Assembly (NCBI RefSeq): GCF_029227915.1
Contig: NC_079888.1
Location: forward strand, 14,677,001 to 14,741,000
Length of the DNA stretch: 64,000 nt
DNA from: Hydractinia symbiolongicarpus
Taxonomy: Eukaryota > Cnidaria > Hydrozoa > Anthoathecata > Hydractiniidae
Direction of reading: 5' to 3'
This document shows, piece by piece, positions 1 through 11,134 of this stretch; the stretch's first letter is position 1, and every line of letters starts with the position of its first letter. The notes below the pieces were generated by a model. It made no database searches. It saw only the letters and a program-made list of their open reading frames with translations, and was not told the DNA's origin. Position numbers and translations under genes: made by a program.

Positions 1-225
1 TCCTTCTGTACTACAATTTTGCAAGCACGTAGACTAACGCTATATTTAGCAGAACTAAGTAATTATCAATGAATTTTAATTTAAAGAGGAATTGTTGAGG
101 CTGGATATTTTTGGTGAAAGATAATGTATTATCGCTATAAAATCGTGACATGTATGTCACGATTTTATATCTTTTTTCAGATTATTGCTAATAGCGGAAA
201 TCTTTAAGCCGCAGGGCTTCTTGTT
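1..225. repeat. Interspersed repeat copy A (matches 10.59-11.13 kb)
   Basis: Bases 1-150 match 10,595-10,750 closely in direct orientation, including a shared 'aagcacgtagacta' and 'ggtgaaagataatgtatta'. Bases 178-225 match 11,083-11,130. The second copy carries about 330 bp more between these two blocks, so this copy looks internally deleted. At the deletion point it holds a perfect hairpin (136-169). The element type is not recognised and no coding potential is seen. Confidence 0.7.
136..169. repeat. Perfect 16-bp inverted repeat, 2-nt loop
   Basis: Positions 136-151 are the exact reverse complement of 154-169, separated by GT. In the related copy near 10,733 only the left arm (ataaaatcgtgaca) is present at the equivalent place. 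The hairpin therefore probably formed when the two ends of the element were brought together by an internal deletion. It could also be an ordinary palindrome with no function. Confidence 0.8.
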
Positions 226-1940
226 AAGTTTGAATTCACATTAAAATATTTCTGTAACAACCTAAGTTCTGAAATTGTTAGGAATATAAAAAATAGTATT
301 GTGACTAATGTATGAAAAATTCTGAGATGTCACATGACCAAAACGTGTATTTTCTGGACCGATAAAATATTTTGCAGACCAGCTCCTAAATTACAAACTA
401 GCTTCATTGGAATTATGAAAAAGCATTAGCTTTTATAAACTATGACAATGGAAAAATATTTTACACGTTTCAGGCATGGTTATTTTGTAGACTGAGGCAG
501 AATTTTACAGAATTTTACATAAACAATAGAAAAATACAAAACATGTGGCAGTTTAATCAGATAAAGTATATACTTCCAGCTTTAAAGTCCTAAGTTCTAG
601 ACGCTCTAAACACGCAATTCCGAGCCACAATTTAAAACAACATATACTCCACGTCCAATTGTGTCTAAAAGGATTACTGGACAAAACAACGATTAAAATA
701 GATCTGACGCCAAGGAGAAATGGAGAATAAACGGCTAAACAGTAAGCAATCTGACGGCTATAGTTCATCTACGTAGTCAGTCTGTTTATATATCCTAAAA
801 TCGATCAAAAAGTAGATTTTTTCATCTTAAAATGAAATCAAAATCCATTTTCTTTTTTAAAAAACACTCAATGATATTTAATGCAGTACAACGGTATTTA
901 GTCAATTAAAAGGTAGAACACAAAATGTGTAAGCGTGGCAAAATTCCATGTAGGCAGCAGAAAATACTTGTTGTTTAATTACCGGTTCTTCGGTAGCATA
1001 TGCTTGAAACATGAAAACCTATGAATGCAAAAAATTGCAACTGCTCCAACACAAAAGAGAAATTGAAAATTCACAGGACAATAGTAAGATATGTTTGAAA
1101 ATTCATTAAAGAAATATTCTACATACCCTAAAGTTTAAAAATCCACGCGATAATCTCAGTGTTCGACTACGCAAATGTCATTTCACAACTTTTTAAAGTT
1201 TGAAAGCAATTTTTTTTTCTGCAATTGCCGACCCGTATAAAATATTATCATCCGTATTATATGATTTTTATCATCGAACAAAAGATTTCTGCTCAAATGA
1301 AATTATGTTTTTTGTCTTATATAGGACGCGTTTTCTTCATATATCCCGCTAACGGATTTAAAGGCGTTTTGGTCATGTCACTGAAGTGCCTACATAAGAA
1401 AGAAAGGCAAATCATCAAAACACAAGCCTTACTTTTTGTTACACAAATTTGTGACGTCATCATCAAAGGAGTTAATCGGATATGTCCTTAAAAACATTTA
1501 GATTTTGAGAAACACTTTTAGCAAGATACAAATTGTAATAAGAAACAAAACAATCAGTTCTCCTTTGAAAGAGAACGATCGAACTGTTAAATTCGATAAT
1601 TTCATTTTATTGGAAACTCACTGGAAATGTCTGAGCGAAAAGACGAAAAAAGGCGTCGTAAACACTTATTGTACAGCAGCAAATTAAAGTCCTAAGCAGC
1701 AAAATCGTTTTGTTGTACCTCGTCTTAGTGTCGTGTAATCGTTTGTGTCACGTTGGTGTCCTGAATTGTATCAGTGTCTCACCTTTGGGTTAATATGGCT
1801 GGCAGTCAGGGTTAAAGAAGATGTTAAAACAATTCATATTATCTATCACAAAATCTATTGTTGCTTGTGATCCTTAATGCGGATAAATAATTTGAACAAT
1901 TATTGGGGTATTTCACCAGCATAGGTGTTAATATATGTTA
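226..1940. other. AT-rich stretch, no gene recognised
   Basis: Only short chance-length reading frames occur (up to 88 codons, for example 1225-1491 plus). They lack recognisable domains, splice contexts or biased composition. No RNA gene or repeat structure was seen beyond simple A/T tracts. Confidence 0.5.
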
Positions 1941-2068
1941 CTAGTCGGTGGCCCGTAGAAAACCCACGAGTTCGCCGGTTCTTTTTATACCGCATTGCGT
2001 GCCTCTCATTAATTGCGGTACCATTTTGCGTGACAGACAGACTGACGTATAAGGTATTATAATATAGG
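1941..2068 (-). mobile_element. Short Helitron-like non-autonomous element (128 bp)
   Basis: Read on the minus strand, it begins near 'cctatattataatacc'. It passes 'gtctgtctgtcacgcaaaat' and 'cgcaatgcggtataaaaa', then a GC-rich near-palindrome (cgtgggttttctacggg), and ends CTAG followed by T. It shares layout and internal words with the copies at 36,733-36,856 and 57,286-57,409. A hairpin about 10 bp before a CTRR end, with insertion between A and T, is the known Helitron signature. The expected 5' TC reads CC here. A SINE or MITE of another type is possible. Confidence 0.6.
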
Positions 2069-2326
2069 TAGCTGTTACGCGTATCTGGCAAATGTTGCAA
2101 TTTTGTATATTTTAAACGCCTTATCATATTCCAAAATGGTCGCCAAGACTTTACCCCATACTTCAAATTATCATACCAGATGTAGCAAAACATATGCTGC
2201 TATAGCAGTAAACAATGGTTCTCCCTTAAAATATTCACCAAAATTAAATCATTCTACATAAAAACGTAATTAACTTCACCATATGCGACTACTAATTTTT
2301 AATTCTTCTTGTAGTTTCCTGTTGGA

Positions 2327-2593
2327 ATGCACTCTAGTGCACCTCAGATAGCACTTACACAACAGCTCAATAAGATAGAATTCTTCGCAAAGTCAGTGTG
2401 TATAACGAAATATTCATTTGTAGGGTGTTCATTAAAAGTAGATGGATACACAGCTGATGTACCTTTAATAACGCAAAGCATGCTCAACAAAACAGAGTTT
2501 CGCATTACTAACGATGGTGGAAATCTTTGTCCAAATACGTTTGGCACATATGAAGCATCAAGCGTAAGAATGACAGCCCTGACAGATCAATGA
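2327..2593 (+). pseudogene. Unrecognised exon fragment, paralogue of 44.56-44.81 kb
   Basis: The open segment (88 codons) matches the two-exon fragment at 44.56-44.81 kb. Shared peptide words are Q-I-A-L-T and C-S-L-K-V-D-x-Y-T-A-D-V-P, followed here by N-K-T-E-F-R-I and L-C-P-N-T-F-G-T-Y-E. In the 44-kb copy these words sit on two exons separated by a GT-AG intron. Here the 3' part of that intron (ending 'tttgtag' at the homologous spot) is read through and the donor is missing. The frame is thus probably a decayed gene copy rather than a true exon. The protein family is not recognised. Confidence 0.4.
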
Positions 2594-2599
2594 GAACCT

Positions 2600-5460
2600 G
2601 TTCCTGTATTCATGTCAAACTCATTTTCATATAATATAACAAATGACAAAGAAGTAAGTTAGATATACATAACACGACAAATTTAGTTATCAAGCTTAAT
2701 AGAGTTTATCGCTACTTATATTTTGTAGTAACATGTTAAAGCTATTCCTACCAGGACTTTTTGCGCGGGATAAAACCAGGGAGGTGCCTAAAGGGCACCA
2801 TTTATAATTTCTTCTACAGTAAAGCCACAATACTAAAACTTTGTTAATTCAAGGTTTTTACGTTACTACTTATGTTCTCTCAAATCAAAACAATCTATTA
2901 TGGCGGCCATTGTTGCGACCCTTATATCCATAGTCCAAAACAGGCTTTCATTTAACAAGAAACCAAAAAGTTTCTTAAAAATGAGGAAACTGTTTCTCAT
3001 GTACTGTACATGTGATGATACTGGTAACAAAATCATGACATTGACGAATAAGCCAATATTTTTTTATATTACTTTAAAAGTTGAGAGACCAAAAAAAAAA
3101 TTAAGATGAGAATGCAACTTTCTGGCAGGAAAAGAGTTAAGTTTGTTCGTAACTCAAGGTCATTCAGTTCCGCCTGTACATGGGAAATTCAGTCTGCGGA
3201 TGCGCTAACTTTTGATATCTCAAAACGCAAAAATTCCGTGGCGATGACCACGTCATAATCTCGACATACCTGACTTAACATGCTAATTTACAAGGGATGA
3301 TGCTAAAATATTGTTTACTTTGTATTTTATTTTAATAAGTGTGCCCAAGTCTCTGTATAAACACTGAAAACGACGGCTTTGTTTTTGTTGTGGCAACGTT
3401 AACAAAAGGGTTTTTTTATCCGACAAATTTGCAGAATTCCCATGTTCTGCCAAAATTTGAGAGAGAACTAAAATTTTTTACCCAGTAAAGTATAGTCTTT
3501 CCGCTGCAAAAAACCTTATTTTGCTTGCATTTTTTTACTAAAATTTTTTAAACATTTTCCACTAGCTAGCCTCCTTCAGTATCAACAAACATGGCCGATA
3601 GGACGACCTGCAAAAAGTTCTATAAATATTAGATAATCAAAAAAGGTAAATTAATCTCATTATTACATTTAACAGCTCTTACACTTGTGCACTCGGATTT
3701 GCACAAGACTAAGTATGAAAGTGTGGTAGATCAAGACCACCTAGATACAGTGTAGCAGGACATTATAGGTAGCTCGCTATAGATGCCAGGACAGGGAAAA
3801 ATGCAGCAAAAGCTTAAGATATAGCAGATTGATATAGGTGGCTGCACAATTAAACTGTGAATAACTAAACCAAATAAAGCCTTATAAATGTTTTGAACAA
3901 AAAACAATGATTACTGTCACGCTTTTGCTGTTAAGTGAATAATGTCATATTTAGAATTCATAAAGAAAAGTCTCACACAAAGATCAAAAAATGGAAGTTA
4001 CAATAATAGTTACAATATATTACAGTATTTCATTTAGCAACCATAAAGATAAAAGCCGTACATTAACATAATTCTTTAATTAATTCTTCCAATAAGAACC
4101 ACATAATGTACATAGTTGTGTTTGCAACAAAAAGTATCCCAAACAATTGAAACCATATAAGGAGGTTGTTGACGCCACATGGAAACTAAAAAAAATATGA
4201 CAGTGGATTTTTGATATTTATATTACCTAACAGGATAAATTTTGATATAAATATTTTGACTTGGATTTTTTTTAATGTATTTCATAAACACTTTATAATG
4301 ACTGGAATGTTAAGCTTGTGTGGGTAAAAAAGACGTGCATATAAATTGTATAGGAGCAAATATAAAAGTAAAATGAAGTTATTATAAGCGAAAGAGATTT
4401 AATCACTTATTCGCGAATGAAATCTCTATAATGTGGCGTTTTTTCTTCGTGGAACTTTTCACTCGTGAAACTTTCTCCCTGTAATGAGTATATACACATT
4501 TTTTTGTATAAGATATAGTTTTATAAGCAAAAGAGCCCAAAAAACCTTAAAATCCTTATATAATGTTAAGATCCAATTTTTGATATTTACATTCACATAA
4601 TAAAATTTTCTTTTTTTCCAGTCAAGTAAACATCCTAACAAAGCCTTATCCTAAAAATAACAAAAGATGTTTAAAATAAAATACATAAAATAGCGAAATA
4701 AAAACTAAGAAAAAATTAAGAAAATTTCAGCCTATATTCAGTCACCTTGCCAAGAACATTTAGGCTTTAGTCGAAAAAGATTGTTCTTATACAAAAAGGT
4801 GTATGCATATATACTTTTTTTGTAAAATTCACTGTTATAATCCTAACATATTTTTTTACACAAAATTCTCTGACAATAAGTATTTTTAATGTGTACATTT
4901 GAATTTTTAAGTTCTTGTTCGAGTGCTTTTGGCAAAAAACGAACTAACTTTTCAGTGATGCTTTGAGGTATATTTTCTGTGAAAATCATTAGCTTTTGTA
5001 TAAAATATACTTGTTATATATATAATACTTAGTAATGAAATGCAATAATTTTTTGCCACAAAAGCCCACACGGGTCAAGAGGTTCCGCAAAATCATTTTT
5101 TCACAATACACCTCTTCAAAGTTTAAGTCATTCACTTATGTTCTGTATTAAAAAAGGACGTAAACAGAGTGAATTTAATAAGGCTTCGACCATAGGCATT
5201 ATGAATATTTCTCATTTTCTGGAGAAATAAATAGTTTAACGGCATAAAAATTTAGTACATTATTGCCAGCAACCCTACTTAAAACATATGTGAAGAAGTT
5301 GTAAATTTTCTTTTTAATATATTTCCCCGAAAAAATATTTCACTTTTTTCATGGTAAGATCCTTCTTAATAAGCTCTTTTCCATATCACATGTTCACAAT
5401 TAACCGTGGCGGCTCAAAATGATAGCGCAACATGAAAACGAGGTTTATTATAAAACATTT
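2600..5460. other. AT-rich stretch, no gene recognised
   Basis: No domain-bearing reading frame, tRNA or repeat with clear boundaries was found in this interval. It has scattered A/T homopolymers and short chance reading frames of up to 69 codons. Confidence 0.5.
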
Positions 5461-5520
5461 GAAGTTGTAGCAAGAAAGTGCCCAAATTACTTAACAAATT
5501 TTTACATTCTTGTTTTTTAG

Positions 5521-5846
5521 CTGCAATTGAGTACAATATGAATAAGTTTCAAGCACTGTTACCTCATACTAAAACAGTTAATGGTTTGGAAGAATTAGGA
5601 TCGTTGTGTGTTCCCGAACTAAAAAAGATTTTGTTTGTTTGCAAGAAGAAAACATCTGGCATAAAAGATGATCTTATCCTTCTAGTTTATACAGTATTCT
5701 GTCGCATAACAAATGATAGCAACGCTATTAATATCCCTACATGTTTCGAAGAAGATCGCAATACTTATGGTATTATAAAGGGAGAGTGTCATAAGGTCCT
5801 CTTGGTTTGCAAGCAACTTTTAGTTAGTCTTATTCTGAAAAGATGA
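5521..5846 (+). CDS. Possible SAP-like domain exon
   Basis: A strong acceptor (pyrimidine-rich, ending ttttttag at 5520) precedes an open segment of about 108 codons that ends with TGA at 5844-5846. The segment reads with phase 1. Its middle contains L-E-E-L-G-S-L-C-V-P-E-L-K-K-I-L, then K-T-S-G-I-K-D-D-L-I. This fits the helix-extended loop-helix pattern of SAP DNA-binding motifs (L..L.V.ELK..L...G.K.DLI), which cnidarians often carry in transposon-related proteins. The upstream exon was not located. The call rests on motif resemblance, so a chance or decayed frame is possible. Confidence 0.4.
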
Positions 5847-5849
5847 TTT

Positions 5850-7085
5850 GAGACATGTCAAGAAAAACAAGTACATATATCTATCTTTTCTTGACAAGGC
5901 TCTATAAATGAAAGTGATGAATGTATTTAACACTACCCCTACAATTCGAGGAATACCAATTATCCTCACAATAGCTATATATATAGCTATCATCTTATAT
6001 ATTAATTCCCTTTCGTGAGTAAAACTGAGTCCATGACACGGAAATCACGGGTCACTTTCTTATGACGTGGTTGTACGTTAAAATTTAACTAAAAGTTAGG
6101 GATGTCCTTCATAGAAATCGCACATAAGGTGAAAATATAAAACCCGCTGCTAATAACGATATAAATATATATATCTCTATGCCAAAAAATCTATATGAGC
6201 ATATATATATATAGGTACCGCTACATATGAAACGGTATTAGATATTCACAAAGCATACGGACTGTTAAATGAAGTTCCCAGCATGAAACGGAAATTGTGT
6301 TTACGAAAATATATAAAATATATGTAGCCATGTTCTTTATACCTAGCTAAGTCTCCAATTTAAGTAACTAGCTATTAGCTGCTGTAGCTAGCTAATGGAA
6401 ATACATTACTGTGGAAAGTTTATCATTTCTTGAACATGATAGTTTAGTAGGCGACGTTTCGGGAGATCCTTCTCATGATATGAATAATAGTAATATGAAT
6501 ACTGAACAGACAAACCGAAATAATACCTTCAATAACTGGAAATACATGTATCAAAAAAAAAAATCAAAAGAATCATTTATTCCTTTATCCTAATACAAGT
6601 TTACCATGTAAAACTTTTTGTTATAAAAATAGAAGTGAACCTACCGCTTCAACATTTTCCTTCTCCTGGTATTTTAAAAATTGTTGACCTCTACTTATAT
6701 AAATCACTTTTAAATTCCACTCTGTAGCTACGTTAAAAATGTAACAACAAGATTTTCTACTTCTAACTTAATATGACATTTTGTGGTATTTCCATAAATC
6801 TGGATACGCATAAAAAAATGGTACCACGGCCCAATCGCTTAAGTAAGGCACGTGTCTCTATATAACAGGGCTACAAAAGAAAAAAATTACAAATTCAACT
6901 GATTTATTTTTATTAAACATAGTAAGATACAAAGTTTAATAAAACTCGACATCAGCAATGGTGTCCTAGAAACCTAAATATTAAATGGTATAATTAAAGA
7001 GATCGGAATTTATGCTGAAGAAAAATTCATCCTCAATTCTTTTATACGTTCAAGCTATTTTTGCAATCGTTTATCACAAAACTAC
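5850..7085. other. AT-rich stretch with small AT microsatellites
   Basis: It contains short (TA)n-like tracts near 5,970-6,000, 6,160-6,210 and 6,310-6,325. A 60-codon frame at 6411-6593 has no recognised features. Nothing else is supported. Confidence 0.5.
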
Positions 7086-7090
7086 CCTAC

Positions 7091-7291
7091 TTCTACAAGC
7101 ATTCTCGCATTCGTCTAACGATTTGAAATTATTCTCATTTCCTCCACAACCGCCATAAACAAACGATTTTCATCGCGTTGTTGTTTCGTCGGAGTAGTAC
7201 CGTTCAAAATAGGCGAAACATGGACCAGATTCTGACGGCAGCGAACAAACGTTGCCTTTTGTTTGCGCTGAAAGGACGGAATGGCTTGAAC
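7091..7291 (-). pseudogene. Kunitz/BPTI-type inhibitor exon with in-frame TGA
   Basis: The minus-strand exon is bounded by an acceptor (caatag, exon starting at 7291) and a likely donor (gtaggg after 7091). It is phase 1-1 like its two neighbours. A linker leads into V-C-S-L-P...G-P-C-F-A-Y-F, then K-S-F-V-Y-G-G-C and the terminal E-C...A-C, so five of the six Kunitz cysteines are readable. The third cysteine codon position is TGA (plus-strand 7170-7172), directly before K-S-F-V-Y-G-G-C. The P1 position after the second cysteine is Phe, which suggests a chymotrypsin/elastase-type specificity in the ancestor. Apart from the stop it is well preserved, so the lesion is young or a sequence error. 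Confidence 0.8.
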
Positions 7292-7571
7292 CTATTGAAA
7301 TAAATTTAGTTAAACAAATGTTGTTTTATATTAGGCACTGTCTGACCACTCACTCACTCACACGGCACTCACAAAGTTACAGACAGTTTTCTGCATACTA
7401 AGAAAGGCAATCAAAATGCATAATCAAATAACCATAATTAACTTTGTTTTACTTTTTTAACATACCGTACATTCCTTCTAAGCCATAAAATTACATTAAT
7501 ATAAATTCTATTTCATTTAGACATTCCTTGAAGTTTTCGCTTTTGAAAATATCGGTTAAATCTTAATATAA

Positions 7572-7883
7572 TCTCTTTAATAATAGCCGTATTTTGTCTG
7601 TCTTTGCGCGGACCCCCCGCTGAGTTAGAAAATGATGTTACGGAAACACGAATATCAAATGCGATATATTTTGTTCTCATAAAAACCTTTGTGTATTGAT
7701 GTAAACTTTATTACACAAAAGTCACGGCTAATTAATTCTTATTATTCACTTAAGCACACGACTATTGTCTACTGTTATATGAAAAATTATTTATTCCCGC
7801 TTGAAAGAAATTAATAACAAAACGTTTTGACGTTTTTTTATTCGGTATCTAATAGTGGATTTTTCCACGGGACTAAATACTAG
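7572..7883 (+). mobile_element. Helitron-like non-autonomous element (312 bp)
   Basis: It starts A|TCTCTTTAATAATAGCCG and ends with a hairpin (gtggatttttccac), an 11-bp spacer and CTAG|T. Its first 110 bp match 18,094-18,200 (aatgatgtt-cggaaacacgaatatcaaatg) and in part 12,639-12,720. It lies in the intron between the first two Kunitz exons. The TC...hairpin...CTRR layout and the A-T flanks fit a Helitron; no protein is encoded. Confidence 0.65.
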
Positions 7884-8161
7884 TAGTTAATATTTTCTTA
7901 CAGTAAACTCTAAAATACTCTGTGTAATAAGAGGAAAAGTATTTTCCGCAAACATTGCAGCCAACTGAATTTTCCTATAGAAACATTTTCCTATTTTTCT
8001 AACGATGTACCCCCCATGGTAAATTTTTTAAAATAATTAGTATTTCATGGCGATGGAGGAATGTCGCCTAAAGGAATTTTAACATGTGTGTTAAAATGGG
8101 AAAATGGTGCCGTATCCAGAATCTTGTATTCTTATGTTCATAACACAGAATAAAATCATAC

Positions 8162-8329
8162 CTTTGCATTTCCTCTTGCATTGGTCCAAGGATTTAAAAT
8201 TATTTCCGTTCCCTTGACAACCACCGTAAACAAAAGACTTGCATTGTTTCGTTTTGCTGTCGAATTAGTATCTTGGAAGGTAAGCGAAACATGGACCAGG
8301 TTTTGATGGCAACAAACATACGTCATCAA
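8162..8329 (-). pseudogene. Kunitz/BPTI-type inhibitor exon with in-frame TAA
   Basis: The exon is bounded by acceptor (tttcag) and donor (gtatga) and is phase 1-1. All six cysteines are present in Kunitz spacing: V-C-x8-C with G-P-C-F-A-Y-L, then [14 protein letters not shown], then L-D-Q-C-K-R-K-C. The aromatic position between P-R-Y and F-D-S is TAA (plus-strand 8265-8267), where relatives have Tyr or Phe. P1 is Phe. One nonsense change is the only visible defect. It may be a real pseudo-exon, a segregating allele or an assembly error. Confidence 0.8.
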
Positions 8330-8589
8330 CTGAAATTTATTAAGAAAAAAAAATTTGTTTCAACAAATTTAAAATCTTTTTTAAAATTTTAACCCTGTTT
8401 AACTGAAAGGGGAAGGAGCATAAAATGACCGCGCCCTCTATGCCTAAGCATAGCATTTGTAATTCGGGTGACTAAATGCTAAAATGTTGTGACTGGTAAT
8501 TTTTAAGACTGGTAATTTCAACAGGCTTTTCTCGTGTTTCACATTGTTTAAGTAATGAAAATAAGTAACGGGATTGTAAGCAAGTTAGA

Positions 8590-8716
8590 AATGGGAAGTT
8601 CTAATGTCCTTGGAGATTCCATCCTAATGGCTGGTTCTTCCAGCGCCGGAGTGAGGACTCGAACATGAAACCATATGATTACAAACCGAATGCGCTACCA
8701 TTACACCGGATTGTTG
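8590..8716 (-). repeat. tRNA-derived SINE-like sequence or tRNA pseudogene
   Basis: On the minus strand, 'ccggtgtaatggtagcgca' resembles a pol III A box. 'gttcgagtcc' matches the B box, and the ends (ccggtgt/actccgg) can form most of an acceptor stem. The anticodon and T stems do not pair, so it is not a functional tRNA. It is followed by a small hairpin (gctggttcttccagc). A similar degenerate tRNA-like head lies at 45.27-45.34 kb, which favours a SINE family. It sits in an intron of the Kunitz array. Confidence 0.5.
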
Positions 8717-9308
8717 TAGTCGCGTTCAGAAAGGTACGTTTGCTATGTGTATAACATTAAACTTCAAGGAGACTAGTCTCCCGGCCATTTTAACAGTCTT
8801 ATATTTTTCGGTTTACTATTCCATGCTTCGTTCATTTCAAATAGACTTTCGGATACAGAAAATAAGCACATTATATGTATAATCCTAAGTTTTTAACTTT
8901 ATAAACTTTTATAGCCAGTGAAAATCCACGGAAATATTAAAACGGTTTATATCCTGTATACATAATAGTAATTAATCAATAATTAATTAATCAATGCAGT
9001 ATAAGTTTTAACTAAATATAGATTCTGCAATATGACGTTATTTGTGCATTACATTACCGTGTTGTTTTTCTTACTTCGATCACCTATGAATAACACTTTT
9101 TAACTATGCAGTAGGCTTGTTGTGTTATGTTTTAAATACTCTACACCGTGTAAGTGATTTAACTGCCTTTAAACATTTTAAAATTTTACTTTTATTTCTG
9201 TTTTACAGAATATTAAACGTAGAAAAAAAGGAAAATAGCTATGTTATTAAGCTAGTGTAGTAGGCTTAAGGATTATGACAATCAGTAGTACAGACGAGAC
9301 ATTCTTAC

Positions 9309-9491
9309 CTTCACAAGTTATTCTGCATCTCCTTAATGATCTAAATCTGTTGTTATTGCCACGACATCCTCCATAGTAAAACCTTCTACATTCTCCTTTA
9401 TTTGAGTCGTAGTAATACATTGGGATCCTTGCCCTGCACAACCCGATCTGTTTAGGTTGCATACATACGTCAACATTGTCTTGTGACGAAC
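9309..9491 (-). CDS. Kunitz/BPTI-type serine protease inhibitor exon (intact)
   Basis: A 183-bp phase 1-1 exon has a clear acceptor (tttttaag before 9491) and donor (gtaagaatg after 9309). It encodes a complete six-cysteine Kunitz domain in the family spacing: C-x8-C at the start, E-C-R-R-F-Y-Y-G-G-C in the middle, and R-R-C-R-I-T-C at the end. The reactive loop reads G-L-C-R-A-R-I, so P1 is Arg. This is the classic trypsin-type loop, unlike the two downstream siblings, which have Phe. The domain is secreted in known families. The signal-peptide exon was not found and must lie at higher coordinates. It is the only open module of the three in this minus-strand array. Confidence 0.85.
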
Positions 9492-9754
9492 CTTAAAAAA
9501 AAGAAAAGATAAATAATACATCTTGTCAAAAGTTAAGAACATATAACTTTGGAAATCAAGGTTTATATAGATATTTAAACAATTTTCTTGTTGTTGTTTT
9601 TTCCATAATATTACCATTGCATTTTTTCAACAACAACAAAAAAATTTGCTAAATTTTTGTTGTTACTTAAAACCTGTACTACGACGAATAGTTTCGACAG
9701 CAAATCCACACTCGAGAATTGAACTCAGCAGATGAAGCAACAAAGATAAAGTCG

Positions 9755-10245
9755 CGCAAGACACGGGCGGATTTAGCTATGGTGTACCGGTGTAAATACA
9801 CCAGCAAAAATTCAGTTTAAAAATTTAGGTGTATCTCTGTGAGCCTTTTGCTCTTTGATTTTTACGCCCATTATTAAAATGAACTAGAATAACGGTCGCC
9901 CAACGTCCATCGCCGCGTATAGAACTGATTTTGGGGGGGCCGACCACCCCCGCCGTTTGGGTTTTGTGGTCCTGTTTTTGTGTCAATTTAGCCGCATGCG
10001 GCTGTTTCATCCTGCGAAATTTTGGATATCCTGATCCGCACCGGCTTCACTATTACACCAGTTCAACTGGTGTAAGCTGCGCATTCTTCTGGGCAATAAA
10101 TATCCTGGTGTATTTCTCTGGTGTAGCCAACTGGTGTAAAATGAAAATTATACGGCATGACGATCCAGGACACATATTCTTTTTACTTGATTTATGTCTT
10201 GAAGAGTGTTGAAGTGGCGGATTCGGATATCAGATAAGCAACTGA
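9755..10245. repeat. Repeat-like block rich in TGGTGTA motifs
   Basis: The words TGGTGTA / TACACCA recur at least seven times (near 9,781, 9,797, 10,056, 10,066, 10,108, 10,120 and 10,131). The block is flanked by similar words 'gggcggatttag' (9,766) and 'tggcggattcgg' (10,214). Base composition is more GC-rich than the surroundings. It resembles a degraded transposon end but no class can be assigned. The two opposite reading frames here (61 and 93 codons) show no domains. Confidence 0.35.
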
Positions 10246-10402
10246 AGTTAATCGAAGATTTGGAGCGAGATGTAAAGCACCACATTTTGACATGTATTGG
10301 GGAAGTATCAGATTTGGATACAAGGGTTGGGAAAGATAGAGGGGGAGATAGATAGAGCAGCGCAGCTAGGCAGCACGCCCGAAACTTATCCAGGCTAAAG
10401 CC

Positions 10403-10432
10403 TAAAACCTCGTTCTGGGAACGAGGTTAAAA
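10403..10432. repeat. Short CTCGTTC/GAACGAG palindrome (MITE-end family)
   Basis: The sequence aacctcgttctgggaacgag plus gtt is a near-perfect palindrome. Its arm word (acctcgtt-ccagg type) matches the inverted ends of the small elements at about 39,822-39,909 and 54,795-54,873. It looks like a collapsed copy of the same family. Confidence 0.45.
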
Positions 10433-10589
10433 TGAGTTTTAAGCCAATACGAATCCTAACAGTATCCAATGAACAATACTTTGTTTTAAAGTTTATATGC
10501 TATCGAAAGTTAAAGCTCGTGTAGTGTAGAATAATGAAGATCGTCTTATAATGCGCCATCTTTGATGTTAAACGTTTCCCTTTAATAAT

Positions 10590-11130
10590 TACGTCATTTC
10601 TTTCTGTACAATTTCGCAAGCACGTAGACTAAAGCTATATTCAGCAGAACTAATTAATTATTCCTGAATTTTAATTTAAAGAGGAATTTTTGAAGCTGAA
10701 TATTTTTGGTGAAAGATAATGTATTATAGCTATAAAATCGTGACAAGTGTGTTATAAAAGAAAAGTTACCTTTCGTAACTGATTATATAAAAAATAATTT
10801 GCTGCCACCTTTAAAGATATTTTCCAAGCTGTTTTTCAGAGAAAAAGAGAAAATAAATAAATTTTCAGCCTTGCCGTTGTTCTTGTTCTGTTTTTATTGT
10901 TCGTCACTTTTCAGGTTTATTATTTTTCTTTTAAAATTGTTCTTATAGAGAAATGAAGTTTATGTAAGTTAAGTTAGCTATGATTTACAGTTTCAATAAT
11001 AATCAAAAATTAAATTTTAAAATTTTAGAATATTCAATGATTTTGTTCCCTCATATTACTCAGTCCTCTTCAGAGTTCAGATTATTGCAGACTATGGCGG
11101 AAATCTTTAAGCCGAAGGGCTTCCTGTTTT
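10590..11130. repeat. Interspersed repeat copy B (matches 1-225)
   Basis: Direct-orientation match to 1-150 at 10,595-10,750 and to 178-225 at 11,083-11,130. About 330 bp in between are absent from copy A. That internal part includes 'ttaaaattgttcttatag', which recurs at 29,950, suggesting nested or composite repeats. No coding capacity was recognised. Confidence 0.65.
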
Positions 11131-11134
11131 TAAA

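Noticed and set aside
8640-8716. Functional tRNA gene on the minus strand
   Set aside because: A and B boxes are visible, but the anticodon and T stems do not pair. It is called SINE-like instead.
9333-9617. 94-codon minus-strand frame overlapping the Kunitz exon
   Set aside because: It is an out-of-frame shadow of the Kunitz exon and its intron.
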